A DNA stretch of 64,000 nt, from assembly GCF_003967595.1 (NCBI RefSeq), contig NZ_BIFW01000011.1, forward strand, positions 1-64,000, in the 5' to 3' direction. Shown piece by piece: positions 51,503 to 60,686 of the stretch. Positions within the stretch are counted from its first letter, which is position 1. Each line of letters begins with the position of its first letter. The notes beneath the pieces were generated by a model that saw only the letters and a list, made by a program, of their open reading frames with translations, had not been told where the DNA came from and did no database searches. The DNA comes from Companilactobacillus musae. Lineage in GTDB: Bacteria; Bacillota; Bacilli; Lactobacillales; Lactobacillaceae. A program made the position numbers and the translations under genes.

Positions 51503-52828
51503 ATGAAAGTTCAATTCAAAAATAAGCTCGAGGAAAAATTGGTTCGGGGAACTTTAAAGATCCAAAAGCTCTTAATTTATCGAATCATTCAGCGTACTTT
51601 ATTACTGATCTTTCCGTTTGCTTTATTTGGTAGTTTTATTAAGATTATCCAAACAGTCATCTTAGGAAAAGAGGGATTCTTAACTGATATTTTTCCTACC
51701 CTGAATAATGATTTTATTTATCGGCAAATCGACAATATCACCAATGGTTTATACGACTTGTCACTTGGCTGGGTTTCTGTTATTGCTATTTTTGGTGCGG
51801 CCAAATATACTGCTAAATATTATCATCGTGACGATCAATTAGCTGGAATTACTGGAATCAGCTCATTATTAATTGTCGACTATGCTTATTCAAAAATTCA
51901 GCCGGTTTCCTTCCACACACAAATTCTCGGTATGAAAGGATTACTGTTTGCCATTATTTTGGGCATGTTTATTGGCTGGCTTTTCAAAAAAACAAGTCGA
52001 CCAGCACCAAACTTAGAAGACAAAGCCACTACTAGTGTCATCGAACGGGCATTTATTTCCTTAAAACCAATCGTTTTCTCCCTGTTAATTGCGATTATTT
52101 TTAGTACTCTGATCAATATTACTTACTATTCTGAAGCACCAGGTAACTTTATTAATTCTTTAGCAACTGAATATACTTCTCAGAATAGTTGGGCTCAATT
52201 ATTAAAAACTTTGGTTTTTGCCATTTATACACTTGTCATGTCCTTCTTTGGCTGGTCGGGAACTTATTCCGCTTTAGGTGTTGAAAAAATGGATATCCTC
52301 TCAACCGTCAATTTGAATTATGCCCTACAAAAACATACCGCTTGGAATGCCCCTAACCCCTTTACTAGTTCTACACTCTATCACGCTTTCGCTACTTTTG
52401 GCGGGACAGGAGCAGTTTTAGGATTAATAATTGCGATTCTAATTGTTTCTCATGATAAGGATTTCCAAACCGTTGCACGTTGGGCAATGATTCCAAGTAT
52501 TTTCAATATCAGTAGCGGAATTATGACCGGAATTCCAATTTTATTTAATGTCATTTTCTTAATTCCATTTATTCTTGCTCCAATTGCTAACATGTTAATG
52601 GCTGCTTTAGCAATTGCCTTGCACCTCATGCCACCAAGCGTCTATCCTGTTCCAATCGGTACCCCAGGACCACTAATAGCCTTCATTGCCACTAACGGCA
52701 GCTGGCAAGCTCTGTTCTTCTCTGTCCTGGCAATAATCATCTCAACGTACATTTATATACCTTTTGTTAAAATGGCCGCCAAAGTGAAACTATTGGACAA
52801 TCTAGGTCTTGAAGAAGGTGACCACTGA
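51503..52828 (+). CDS. PTS EIIC permease, cellobiose/lactose type
   Basis: The 441-residue protein has about ten membrane helices. FGWSGTYSALGVEKMD and the segment SGIMTGIPILFNVIFLIPFILAPI, like the CelB/LacE substrate pocket, are visible (key part GIPILFN...PFILAPI). It transports and phosphorylates beta-glucosides or related sugars only with EIIA and EIIB, which are not adjacent; it must borrow them. Its TGA stop overlaps the next gene's ATG. Confidence 0.86.
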   Translation: MKVQFKNKLEEKLVRGTLKIQKLLIYRIIQRTLLLIFPFALFGSFIKIIQTVILGKEGFLTDIFPTLNNDFIYRQIDNITNGLYDLSLGWVSVIAIFGAAKYTAKYYHRDDQLAGITGISSLLIVDYAYSKIQPVSFHTQILGMKGLLFAIILGMFIGWLFKKTSRPAPNLEDKATTSVIERAFISLKPIVFSLLIAIIFSTLINITYYSEAPGNFINSLATEYTSQNSWAQLLKTLVFAIYTLVMSFFGWSGTYSALGVEKMDILSTVNLNYALQKHTAWNAPNPFTSSTLYHAFATFGGTGAVLGLIIAILIVSHDKDFQTVARWAMIPSIFNISSGIMTGIPILFNVIFLIPFILAPIANMLMAALAIALHLMPPSVYPVPIGTPGPLIAFIATNGSWQALFFSVLAIIISTYIYIPFVKMAAKVKLLDNLGLEEGDH

Positions 52829-53718
52829 TGAAATTTAGCAATTTAAGAAAAAATAAGAATTTCAAATATCTAGTAGCCCTTATCATTATCTTCATTCTCT
52901 TAGGAATACCGTCTTATATTTGGACCAGACGTAACGTTACTACCTTAGCCGGTCGCTATAATTCACCTATGTCGCCAGTTATTATGATTCCCGGCAGTAG
53001 TGCCTCAGCCAATCGTTTTGATGATTTAGTCAAAACAGTTAACCGGCAATATGGCGAACATCATAGTCTTTTGAAAATGACTGTGCACACTAATGACAAA
53101 ATCACTTATACAGGTAGTATCCGTCCTAATGATGACCGTCCCTTTATCGTCGTCGGTTTTGAAAATAATAATGATGGCTATGCTAACATAAAAAAACAGG
53201 CAGCATGGTTTAACCTCGCCTTCAATAAACTTAAAGCAAGGTATCGTTTCAACAGTTTCAACGCCTTTGGTCATTCCAATGGTGGTTTGATTTGGACCTA
53301 CTTCTTAGAGAATTATTTTGACGATTCTACTATCAGTATTAATCAAATGTTAACTGTCGGTACACCTTATAATTTCGAGGAAAAAAATACTTCCAATCGA
53401 ACTCAAATGCTACACGAACTTGTTAAGAATCGTGATAAGATTCCTGAAGACCTAACCTACTATTCCATTGCCGGAACACAGCTTTATACTGACGATGGCA
53501 TCGTACCATTAGGTAGTGTTGATGCTGGTAAGTATATTTACGAAGGTCATATCAAGCATTACACCCTCATAACTTTGACCGGTTCCAAAGCTCAACATTC
53601 GGATATGATCGATAGCAATCAATTTATTACTATTTTCCATCAATACATTGTTGGCAATGGGGTCAATAATCCTGGTCGTAGTAAAACTAATAAAAAAGTT
53701 CCTAAACCTCGACAGTAA
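52828..53718 (+). CDS. DUF915-like alpha/beta hydrolase, membrane-anchored
   Basis: The 296-residue protein has an N-terminal anchor (YLVALIIIFILLGIPSYIW) and an extracellular hydrolase domain with IMIPGSSASANRF (oxyanion loop) and AFGHSNGG (nucleophile S near 151). D in YTDDGIVP and H in KAQHSDMI are the likely triad partners. It is a distant paralogue of the 11.0-11.9 kb protein. Translation is coupled to the EIIC gene (overlap of one base), suggesting it acts on the sugar or glycoconjugate taken up by that permease. Confidence 0.8.
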   Translation: MKFSNLRKNKNFKYLVALIIIFILLGIPSYIWTRRNVTTLAGRYNSPMSPVIMIPGSSASANRFDDLVKTVNRQYGEHHSLLKMTVHTNDKITYTGSIRPNDDRPFIVVGFENNNDGYANIKKQAAWFNLAFNKLKARYRFNSFNAFGHSNGGLIWTYFLENYFDDSTISINQMLTVGTPYNFEEKNTSNRTQMLHELVKNRDKIPEDLTYYSIAGTQLYTDDGIVPLGSVDAGKYIYEGHIKHYTLITLTGSKAQHSDMIDSNQFITIFHQYIVGNGVNNPGRSKTNKKVPKPRQ

Positions 53719-53757
53719 AATGTATTTGCTAATCGTTAGTTGTTTAATTCTAGACAT

Positions 53758-53831
53758 AAAACAAGAACAGCGCCTATTAAGAAGTTTCTCAGTGTATGTA
53801 ACTGAAACTTTTAATAGACGCTATTTTTATT
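53758..53831. terminator. Bidirectional terminator hairpin, family II copy 7
   Basis: CAGCGCCTATTAAGAAGTTTC pairs with GAAACTTTTAATAGACGCT (shown here by its paired cores CGCCTATTAA and TTAATAGACG), the inner stem is TCAGT/ACTGA, and flanking A/T runs are present. It lies between convergent genes. Confidence 0.87.
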
Positions 53832-53881
53832 ATCTGACTACATTTAATTACATGGAATTAAAAATCTCCAATGTCAATTTT

Positions 53882-54172
53882 TTATTGATTCATCTTATCT
53901 TTTGCTCTCATCTTGTCCATTTCTTGGTGAATTTTTTTATTCTTAAAATCACTACCGGAATGATACAAACCAATAAAAGCTGCTAATCCAATAACGGGCA
54001 TAAATATATCTCTATAATTCCATTCCATATTTCCAGAGAAAATAAAATATAATACTAACAAAGAAAAAACAACCGGTAAGATTGCACCAAGGTATTTATT
54101 TTGAATATAACCTGTAAATGACTGAAAAGCTATTAAAACAACCACAATTACGACGAATATTAAGCTATTCAT
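53882..54172 (-). CDS. Small membrane protein (96 residues), partner of DUF2089 gene
   Basis: The protein has three hydrophobic segments (SLIFVVIVVVLIAFQSFTGY; AILPVVFSLLVLYFIFSG; IFMPVIGLAAFIGLYHSG) and a charged tail, HQEMDKMRAKDKMNQ. I chose ATG 54172 after GAGGAAAA; it overlaps the upstream gene by 8 bases. It resembles the small membrane partners of DUF2089 regulators, whose function is unknown. The charged tail and terminal position suggest it is a membrane sensor or target. Confidence 0.7.
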   Translation of the reverse strand: MNSLIFVVIVVVLIAFQSFTGYIQNKYLGAILPVVFSLLVLYFIFSGNMEWNYRDIFMPVIGLAAFIGLYHSGSDFKNKKIHQEMDKMRAKDKMNQ

Positions 54173-54440
54173 GTTTATTTTCCTCATACTTTTCGATTAT
54201 TTTTTTTGCTACATCAAACTCTAGTTCCTTATCCAGTACCATTTGCATGACTGATACTTCAAATGTATCTTTATTTTGATCTGAAAGTTTTATCCGATCT
54301 ATCAATTTATCAACCCTTAATCGAACAGTCGGATAACTTACTCCATAATCTTTTGCTAATTTTTTTAAAGAACCAGAAGCTAGAATGAATCTCTTTATAA
54401 ATTCTTGTTCCTCCGGTTCCAAACTAATAAACCAATTCAA
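54165..54440 (-). CDS. DUF2089-family HTH protein
   Basis: The 91-residue protein has a helix-turn-helix (FILASGSLKKLAKDYGVSYPTVRLRVDKLIDRI; core KLAKDYGVSYPTVR, residues about 27-40) as in DUF2089. Unlike longer members it lacks the zinc ribbon. It lies upstream of and overlapping a small membrane gene, a pair common in Firmicutes, and probably regulates it. GGAG precedes the start. Confidence 0.8.
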   Translation of the reverse strand: MNWFISLEPEEQEFIKRFILASGSLKKLAKDYGVSYPTVRLRVDKLIDRIKLSDQNKDTFEVSVMQMVLDKELEFDVAKKIIEKYEENKHE

Positions 54441-54498
54441 TTCATTGCTCCTTTCTTTAACTTTATTTACTTTAGTTTAACATTATTAAAGTAAAAAT

Positions 54499-54534
54499 AA
54501 AAAAAGATATTCACAAAAGTGAATATCTTTTTTA
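54499..54534. terminator. Bidirectional terminator
   Basis: AAAAAGATATTCAC and GTGAATATCTTTTT form a 14-bp perfect stem with an AAAA loop between the DUF2089 promoter region and the rlmD stop. Confidence 0.92.
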
Positions 54535-55893
54535 TTACTTCAATTTAAGTTGTGTAACAGATTCAATATGATTTGTCATTGGGAACATATCAACTGGTGT
54601 AACATCACCAATTTCATATGTATCGCTTAACAATGATAAATCTCTTGCTAAAGTAGCGGGATTACAACTGATATAAACGATCTTTTCTGGTTTGATATTC
54701 TTCAATGAATCAATCAAAGAACTTGCCAATCCTTTACGTGGAGGATCAACCATCAAAACATCAACGGAAACATCATTCTTAGCCCACTCGTTCAAGACAT
54801 CTTCAGTCTTACCAACAACGAAATCAGCATTAGTAATATTGTTTAACTTGGCATTTTGGTCAGCATCTTTAACAGCATCTTCAATAACTTCAATACCTGT
54901 GACATGTTTAGCTTTATCAGCCAAAGAAATACCGATTGTACCAATACCTGAATAAGCATCAACAACATTTTCTTTGCCAGTCAATTCGGCCTTGTCGATT
55001 GCCAATTGATAAAGGTTTTGTGTCTGAACTGGGTTAACTTGATAGAAAGATCTTGGTGAAATTCTATAAGTATGACCTAAAATCTTATCATCAATATATT
55101 TTTTACCGCCAAGTAATGTCATCTTTTGACCAAAAATAACATTAGTATTCTTAGAATTAATATTTAAATAAAGTGACTTAACTTCGGGATTAGCCAAAAT
55201 CTCATTAGTAATATCTTTGTAATGTGAGATATCTGGTGTTCTTGAAACCAAGACAATCATCATTTCACCGGTAAAGTAGGCACGACGAACCATAATAGTT
55301 CTGATTTGGCCCTTTTGATTTTGTTCATCAAATCCACGGACATTGTATTTACGTAAGATATCACGTACACGAATAATTTCTTCATCAATCTTAGTATCTT
55401 GAATCAAGAAATTCTCCATTGGTACAAGATCATGTGAGCGACGACGATAAAAACCAGTAGTCAACTTACCATTTACTTGACGAACTGGCACTTGAGCCTT
55501 GTTACGGTAGTTAAATGGTGATTCCATGCCAAGCGTTTGGTTAACAGTAATATCTTTCAAACCAATCTTGTTAAAGTCAGTTACAACTTGATCGTGTTTA
55601 AATTCCAATTGCTTGTCATACTTCAGATGACTTAAAGGAGCGATTCCCGTTTGAGCGTAAATAGCATCAATATCATGTACACGATCAGGAGATTCCTTTA
55701 AAACATCTAAGGTTCTGGCAAAACCGAAGTTCTTATTTACACGAGTAATCACTGCCTTAACAGTTTCACCTGGTAGAGCATTATCTACGAAAAGTGTAAA
55801 ATCATCAACTTTAGCAACACCTTTACCTTCGTATGATAAATCCTCAATATTTAATTCTATTTCTTGGTTCTTTTTTAAGTTTGGTTTTTCCAT
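54535..55893 (-). CDS. rlmD: 23S rRNA (uracil-5-)-methyltransferase, paralogue 2
   Basis: The 452-residue protein has an N-terminal TRAM domain (IELNIEDLSYEGKGVAKVDDF), a SAM site VDAYSGIGTIGISLA, DPPRKGLASSL and the catalytic cysteine in YISCNPATLARDL. It differs from paralogue 1 at 1-2.4 kb by VDAYSG in place of LDAYCG. It ends the pcrA-ligA-camS-gatCAB-dagK run, although two family I repeats separate it from dagK. Which uridine it modifies is not decidable. Confidence 0.88.
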   Translation of the reverse strand: MEKPNLKKNQEIELNIEDLSYEGKGVAKVDDFTLFVDNALPGETVKAVITRVNKNFGFARTLDVLKESPDRVHDIDAIYAQTGIAPLSHLKYDKQLEFKHDQVVTDFNKIGLKDITVNQTLGMESPFNYRNKAQVPVRQVNGKLTTGFYRRRSHDLVPMENFLIQDTKIDEEIIRVRDILRKYNVRGFDEQNQKGQIRTIMVRRAYFTGEMMIVLVSRTPDISHYKDITNEILANPEVKSLYLNINSKNTNVIFGQKMTLLGGKKYIDDKILGHTYRISPRSFYQVNPVQTQNLYQLAIDKAELTGKENVVDAYSGIGTIGISLADKAKHVTGIEVIEDAVKDADQNAKLNNITNADFVVGKTEDVLNEWAKNDVSVDVLMVDPPRKGLASSLIDSLKNIKPEKIVYISCNPATLARDLSLLSDTYEIGDVTPVDMFPMTNHIESVTQLKLK

Positions 55894-55977
55894 TTTTCAC
55901 CTATACATAGAAAAAAGAAGTGTCAAAAAGGTTCTCTTCAAATTTGGTTATAACTAATCTTACTGAATCAGTTTATG

Positions 55978-56150
55978 CTTTCCGTCGTCCGCGAAATCTC
56001 TGTGGATTGCTGGAACGTGGTGGGCACAACTTGGAGCCCCTTGGCGCTGCCAAGTGTCTTCAAGATTGACCTTATTCTAATCTTGCTACGCAAGCTAAGA
56101 ATAATTTCACCACTGAGCATCCACAGAGGTTTTGCTCCCGACTAGAGTTT
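55978..56150 (-). repeat. Family I structured repeat, copy G
   Basis: Read on the minus strand: ACCTCTGTGGATGCTCAGTGGTG, a TTATTCTTAGCTTGC/GCAAGATTAGAATAA hairpin, CAATCTTGAAGACACTTGGC/GCCAAGGGGCTCCAAG and CACCACGTTCCAGCAATCCACAGAG (paired cores only). TGGTG here pairs with CACCA where copies F and H have TAGTG with CACTA, a compensatory change. It is oriented opposite to copy H. Confidence 0.85.
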
Positions 56151-56247
56151 TGCTTCTAATATTGATAACTAAAAATGTAGTATTGCGGATTTTAAAGTTC
56201 TTGACTCTTATTAATTATAATCATACATATACATACAAATAGAAACA

Positions 56248-56424
56248 CTAACTAGTCCGGAATAACAAAGAAAATTGGCTCAGTAGTGAAATTCTACTTA
56301 GCTCACGTAGTGAGGTTAGTAGAAGGCCGAGATTTGAAACAATTGTGTACTTCAATTGGTTCAAATTCGTGCCCACTACGTTCCAGCCAAATTTTCTTTG
56401 TTATGGAGGACGGCATCCTTAACC
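56248..56424 (+). repeat. Family I structured repeat, copy H
   Basis: This is the cleanest copy. Outer arms AACAAAGAAAATTGGCT and AGCCAAATTTTCTTTGTT pair over 17 bp. Inside are GTAGTG/CACTAC, the hairpin TTCTACTTAGCTCAC/GTGAGGTTAGTAGAA and the arm ATTTGAAACAATTG/CAATTGGTTCAAAT. It ends GGAGGACGGCAT, adjacent to the dagK 3' end. Confidence 0.88.
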
Positions 56425-56470
56425 AAATCTGAGAACGAATCCTTATTTTGATCCACTTCCCAATTCTTTT

Positions 56471-57475
56471 TTATTTATCTTCTTTTTCTTTATCGAGATT
56501 TTTTTCTTCTTCGATAATCTTTTCACCAGCGTCTTTTTCACTGAGAGTTGATGAATTAATAGCTTTAAGCGGAATTGAATCAACGTTTGCATAAATATTA
56601 AGATGATTATGCAAATTGGTAAATTCCATTGGTGCATCCCCACCATACTCTCCATCAAGGTTAACCATCAAACGATTACTGTCATTTGCATGAACTGAAA
56701 TCTTCTTGGTCTTAGTATAAATAACCTTTGGATTATAAACATGACGACCACCATTTAGTACTAAAGCAATCAAATGAACTAAATCTCTTAAATTCGTTTC
56801 TTTAACGATAATTAATGAGAAAGTTCCATCACCAATAACTGAATTAGGAGCAATCTGTTCCATACCACCAATTGAATTAGTCAAACCAATCAAAAACATC
56901 GTGGCTTTGCCGTCAAAAACGCCATCGTCATATTCGATGTGCATATCAATAGGACTAACTCTTGGTAACATTTCGGCACCCTTAACTAGGTAGGCTAAGT
57001 ATCCCAAAATTGACTTGTACGCTGAAGGAACTTCATAAGTCAGTTCAGTCATTGAACCACCACCGGCAATATTGATAAAGTACTTCTCACCTGCTTGACC
57101 AATATCAACTGGTAATTTTTGTCCTTTAAGGATTACCTTTGCTGCCTCAACCACGTCATCACGCGGTATCTTCAAAGCTCTAGCATAATCATTGGTTGTT
57201 CCGGCCGGAATGATCGCTAATTCAGGACGTTTTTCTAAATCAGCTATCCCATTAACAACTTCATTGATCGTACCATCACCACCAGCAGCTACTACTAACT
57301 CAAATCCCTCTTTAGCTACTCGTCTGGCTTCGTCTTTAGCTGAGTTCTTCTTCGGTGTTGTTCGATAAGCACTAGCCTCATAACCAGCTTTTTCAATAAT
57401 ATTCAAAATGTCTCCAACATTACTGTTCATGGTCTCGTGGCCTGAAGTTGGATTATAAATAAGTCTAGCACGCAT
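56471..57475 (-). CDS. dagK: Diacylglycerol kinase (DagK family lipid kinase)
   Basis: The soluble kinase recycles diacylglycerol from lipoteichoic-acid synthesis to phosphatidic acid. The 334-residue protein has the family start ARLIYNPTSGHE, the nucleotide loop VVAAGGDGTINEVVNG, IIPAGTTNDYARAL and the C-terminal FEVEVD-like LDGEYGGDAPMEF. A charged, Lys/Glu-rich tail of 30 residues is present. It lies 12 bp after gatB, in the conserved order with gatCAB. Confidence 0.92.
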   Translation of the reverse strand: MRARLIYNPTSGHETMNSNVGDILNIIEKAGYEASAYRTTPKKNSAKDEARRVAKEGFELVVAAGGDGTINEVVNGIADLEKRPELAIIPAGTTNDYARALKIPRDDVVEAAKVILKGQKLPVDIGQAGEKYFINIAGGGSMTELTYEVPSAYKSILGYLAYLVKGAEMLPRVSPIDMHIEYDDGVFDGKATMFLIGLTNSIGGMEQIAPNSVIGDGTFSLIIVKETNLRDLVHLIALVLNGGRHVYNPKVIYTKTKKISVHANDSNRLMVNLDGEYGGDAPMEFTNLHNHLNIYANVDSIPLKAINSSTLSEKDAGEKIIEEEKNLDKEKEDK

Positions 57476-57487
57476 ATCTTTCCCTCA

Positions 57488-58918
57488 CTAACGACTCTTT
57501 AACTCTGCCATCAAAATCTTGTTAACAACCTTAGGGTTGGCTTGTCCATGTGTTTGTTTCATGATTTGGCCAACCAAGAAACCAACAGCACGATCTTTAC
57601 CATTCTTAAAGTCATCGATTGATTGTTGGTTATTATCAAGGATTTCTAAGATCATTGGTTTCAAAACAGCTGGATCTGATTCTTGGACAAGTCCCTTTGA
57701 CTTAACCCATTCTTCAGGTTCTGTACCGTTACTGATAGTTTCTTTGAAGACCTTTTTAGCAATCTTAGAAGAAATTGTTCCATCAGAGATCAAGTTGATC
57801 ATCTTAGCCAAATGTTCTGGTGTCAACTTAGTTTCAAGCAAACCAATCTTCTTTTCGTTCAAATAACCATTAACTTCACCCATCAACCAGTTAGAAACAA
57901 GTTTTGGATTAGCATTGTATGAAACGGCTTCGTCAAAGAAGTCAGACATTTCCTTAGTATCTGTTAAAACTCCAGCATCATATTCAGGAATTCCTAATTC
58001 GTTGATGTAACGAACACGTCTCTTAGCAGCTGTTTCAGGCAAGTTAGCCTTAATTTCAGCAACCCATTCTGGAGAAATTTCATAATCTGGCAAATCAGGT
58101 TCTGGGAAGTAACGATAATCATCCGCACCAGATTTAACACGCATTAAGAATGTTTCGCCAGTCTTTTCATCAAAACGTCTTGTTTCTTGACCAATGTGTC
58201 CACCTTGTTTCAAGATAGCAGCTTGACGTTTTTCTTCATAAGCAAGACCCAATTTAACGTGGTTGAAAGAGTTCAAGTTCTTCAACTCGACCTTTGTACC
58301 ATATGTATCTGATCCAACAGGACGGATAGAGATATTGGTATCAACACGCATTGAACCCTCTTCCATCTTAACGTCAGAAGCACCAGTAAATTGAACGATC
58401 TTACGCAAATTTTCTAGGTATTGATAAGCTTCTTCAGGAGAATGCATATCAGGTTTAGAAACAATTTCAATCAAAGGAGTACCTTGACGGTTTAAATCGA
58501 CATAAGAATAACCATTGTTACCGTGGGTATTCTTACCGGCATCTTCTTCGACGTGAAGTTCTTCAACACCGATCTTCTTCTTTTTGCCATCAACTTCAAT
58601 TTCGATATAACCATCATGACCCAATGGCTTATCTTGTTGTGTAATTTGGTAAGCCTTTGGATTATCAGGGTAGAAATAGTTCTTACGGTCAAAGTGAGTA
58701 TGATGTTCAATTTCAGCATTCAAAGCCAAAGCCACCATCACACCAAGACGATAACCATTTTTATTTACAGTTGGTAATGTTCCTGGAAAACCAAAGTCAA
58801 TAACATTGGTATTGATATTAGATTCAGCACCATAAGCAACTGGTGAAGGACTGTACATCTTGGACTTTGTCTTTAACTCAACGTGGACTTCTAGTCCGAT
58901 AGTTGTTTCAAAATTCAT
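57488..58918 (-). CDS. gatB: Aspartyl/glutamyl-tRNA amidotransferase subunit B
   Basis: GatB binds misacylated tRNA and phosphorylates the acyl group so that GatA-derived ammonia can make Gln-tRNA or Asn-tRNA. The 476-residue protein starts [23 protein letters not shown], has the kinase motif [14 protein letters not shown] and [10 protein letters not shown], and the C-terminal YqeY-like tail. Its ATG overlaps the gatA stop (TAATG). Confidence 0.96.
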   Translation of the reverse strand: MNFETTIGLEVHVELKTKSKMYSPSPVAYGAESNINTNVIDFGFPGTLPTVNKNGYRLGVMVALALNAEIEHHTHFDRKNYFYPDNPKAYQITQQDKPLGHDGYIEIEVDGKKKKIGVEELHVEEDAGKNTHGNNGYSYVDLNRQGTPLIEIVSKPDMHSPEEAYQYLENLRKIVQFTGASDVKMEEGSMRVDTNISIRPVGSDTYGTKVELKNLNSFNHVKLGLAYEEKRQAAILKQGGHIGQETRRFDEKTGETFLMRVKSGADDYRYFPEPDLPDYEISPEWVAEIKANLPETAAKRRVRYINELGIPEYDAGVLTDTKEMSDFFDEAVSYNANPKLVSNWLMGEVNGYLNEKKIGLLETKLTPEHLAKMINLISDGTISSKIAKKVFKETISNGTEPEEWVKSKGLVQESDPAVLKPMILEILDNNQQSIDDFKNGKDRAVGFLVGQIMKQTHGQANPKVVNKILMAELKSR

Positions 58919-60375
58919 TAGTCTTCCCCCTTGAGTGCAGTTGGTATTTTTTCATAGAATTTATTTTCTTCTTGTAATGCATAAGCAGCATTGAAGACAG
59001 ATTGTTCATCAAATGGACGACCGATAATTTGTAGACCAACAGGTAAACCGTCAGCCAAACCAGCTGGAACTGAAGCAGCTGGAAGTCCAGCCAAGTTAGC
59101 AGGAATTGTCAAAATATCGTTCATGTACATTGCCAATGGGTCATCAACTTTTTCACCGATCTTGAATGCAGGTGTTGTTGTTGAAGGTCCCATGATCAAG
59201 TCATGGTCTTTAAGAACATCGTTCATTTCTTTAATGAAGAGAGTTCTAACTTCAGCAGCCTTCTTAAAGTAAGCATCATAAGCACCAGCTGATAGAGCAA
59301 AAGTACCAAGCATGATACGACGTTTTACTTCATCGCCAAAACCTTCTGATCTTGATCTAACAAATAAGTCTTTGATGTTCTTAACATCCTTAGCACGATA
59401 ACCATATCTAACACCATCATATCTTTGAAGGTTAGATGAAGCTTCACTAGATGCCAAAACATAGTAAACCTCAACGGCATGCTTCAATGATGGAAGACTA
59501 ACTTCATCAACTGTTGCACCCATCTTCTTATATTCATCAAGGGCTTTGTTAACATTTTCAAGTACCTCAGGATGAGTACCTTCATGCCAGAATTCCTTAG
59601 GAACAGCAATCTTTACGCCATGCATATCTTTGTTCAAATCGGCACGATAATCAGGAACTGGCTTGTTTGAACTTGTTGAATCATGATCATCATGACCAGC
59701 CATAACTGAAAGAACAGCAGCTGAATCTTCAACACGTTTTGAAAGAACTCCGACTTGATCAAGACTTGAAGCAAAGGCAATAACACCCCAACGTGATACA
59801 CGACCATAAGTTGGTTTGATACCAAAAATACCATTGAAAGCAGCAGGTTGTCTGATTGAACCACCAGTATCTGTACCTAATGCAGCGACAACTTCACCAG
59901 CGGCAACAGCAGCAGCTGAGCCACCTGAAGAACCACCAGGAACACGACTAAGATCCCAAGGATTAACACTTGTACCGAAGTGTGATGTTTCTGTAGATGA
60001 ACCCATGGCAAATTCATCAAGGTTAGTCTTACCGATATCAATTGCACCGGCAGCTTCAAGCTTTTCTAGGACAGTAGCACTATAAACAGGCATGAAGTTA
60101 TACAAGATTTTACTTGCGGCAGTAGTCTTGATTCCTTCAGTCACGATATTATCCTTAAAGGCAATTGGAATACCAGATAGTGGTCCCTTAATACCTTCGT
60201 CATCGATTTTTTTAGCAGCTTCAGGAGCCTTATCATTCACAGTAATGAAAGTATTGAATTTCTCTTCGTTAGCATTGATCTTTCCAAGTGCATCAGTAGC
60301 TAAATCTTGGGCAGTTACATCTTTGTTAACTAATTTGTTATGCAAAGAAGCAATTGTTTCTTTTTTGATATCCAC
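58918..60375 (-). CDS. gatA: Aspartyl/glutamyl-tRNA amidotransferase subunit A
   Basis: GatA is the amidase that frees ammonia from glutamine. The 485-residue protein has the catalytic lysine in PIAFKDNI (near 77), the Ser-cis-Ser-Lys triad in the glycine/serine signature [14 protein letters not shown] (near 150) and [13 protein letters not shown]. The start is GTG 60375, one base overlapping the gatC stop, with GGAGG upstream. Confidence 0.96.
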   Translation of the reverse strand: MDIKKETIASLHNKLVNKDVTAQDLATDALGKINANEEKFNTFITVNDKAPEAAKKIDDEGIKGPLSGIPIAFKDNIVTEGIKTTAASKILYNFMPVYSATVLEKLEAAGAIDIGKTNLDEFAMGSSTETSHFGTSVNPWDLSRVPGGSSGGSAAAVAAGEVVAALGTDTGGSIRQPAAFNGIFGIKPTYGRVSRWGVIAFASSLDQVGVLSKRVEDSAAVLSVMAGHDDHDSTSSNKPVPDYRADLNKDMHGVKIAVPKEFWHEGTHPEVLENVNKALDEYKKMGATVDEVSLPSLKHAVEVYYVLASSEASSNLQRYDGVRYGYRAKDVKNIKDLFVRSRSEGFGDEVKRRIMLGTFALSAGAYDAYFKKAAEVRTLFIKEMNDVLKDHDLIMGPSTTTPAFKIGEKVDDPLAMYMNDILTIPANLAGLPAASVPAGLADGLPVGLQIIGRPFDEQSVFNAAYALQEENKFYEKIPTALKGED

Positions 60376-60674
60376 TATTCATCGTCCTCCTTGTCAACAA
60401 TCGTTGGAACTTTGATAAGGTTATTATCAGTTTCAGGAACATTTTCAAGCATTTGTTCTCTAGTTTGAGTATGAATTCCCTTATCTTCACGGAAGACAGT
60501 ATTTGTGTCACCCATATTGTATGTTGGTTCGATACCAGTTGTATCAACACTTGATAGTTTACTTTCCATGTTAACAATTTTATCTAATTGACTAACAAAA
60601 CTATCAACTTCATTATCTTGGAATTTTAAATTGGCCAATTCGGCAACATGTAAAATTTCATCTTTTGAAATCAT
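60375..60674 (-). CDS. gatC: Aspartyl/glutamyl-tRNA amidotransferase subunit C
   Basis: GatC is the small stabilising subunit of GatCAB. The 99-residue protein begins [19 protein letters not shown] and contains [19 protein letters not shown], the typical GatC core with [19 protein letters not shown] precedes the start. It leads gatC-gatA-gatB in the usual order. Confidence 0.94.
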   Translation of the reverse strand: MISKDEILHVAELANLKFQDNEVDSFVSQLDKIVNMESKLSSVDTTGIEPTYNMGDTNTVFREDKGIHTQTREQMLENVPETDNNLIKVPTIVDKEDDE

Positions 60675-60686
60675 AAGTTTCTCCTT

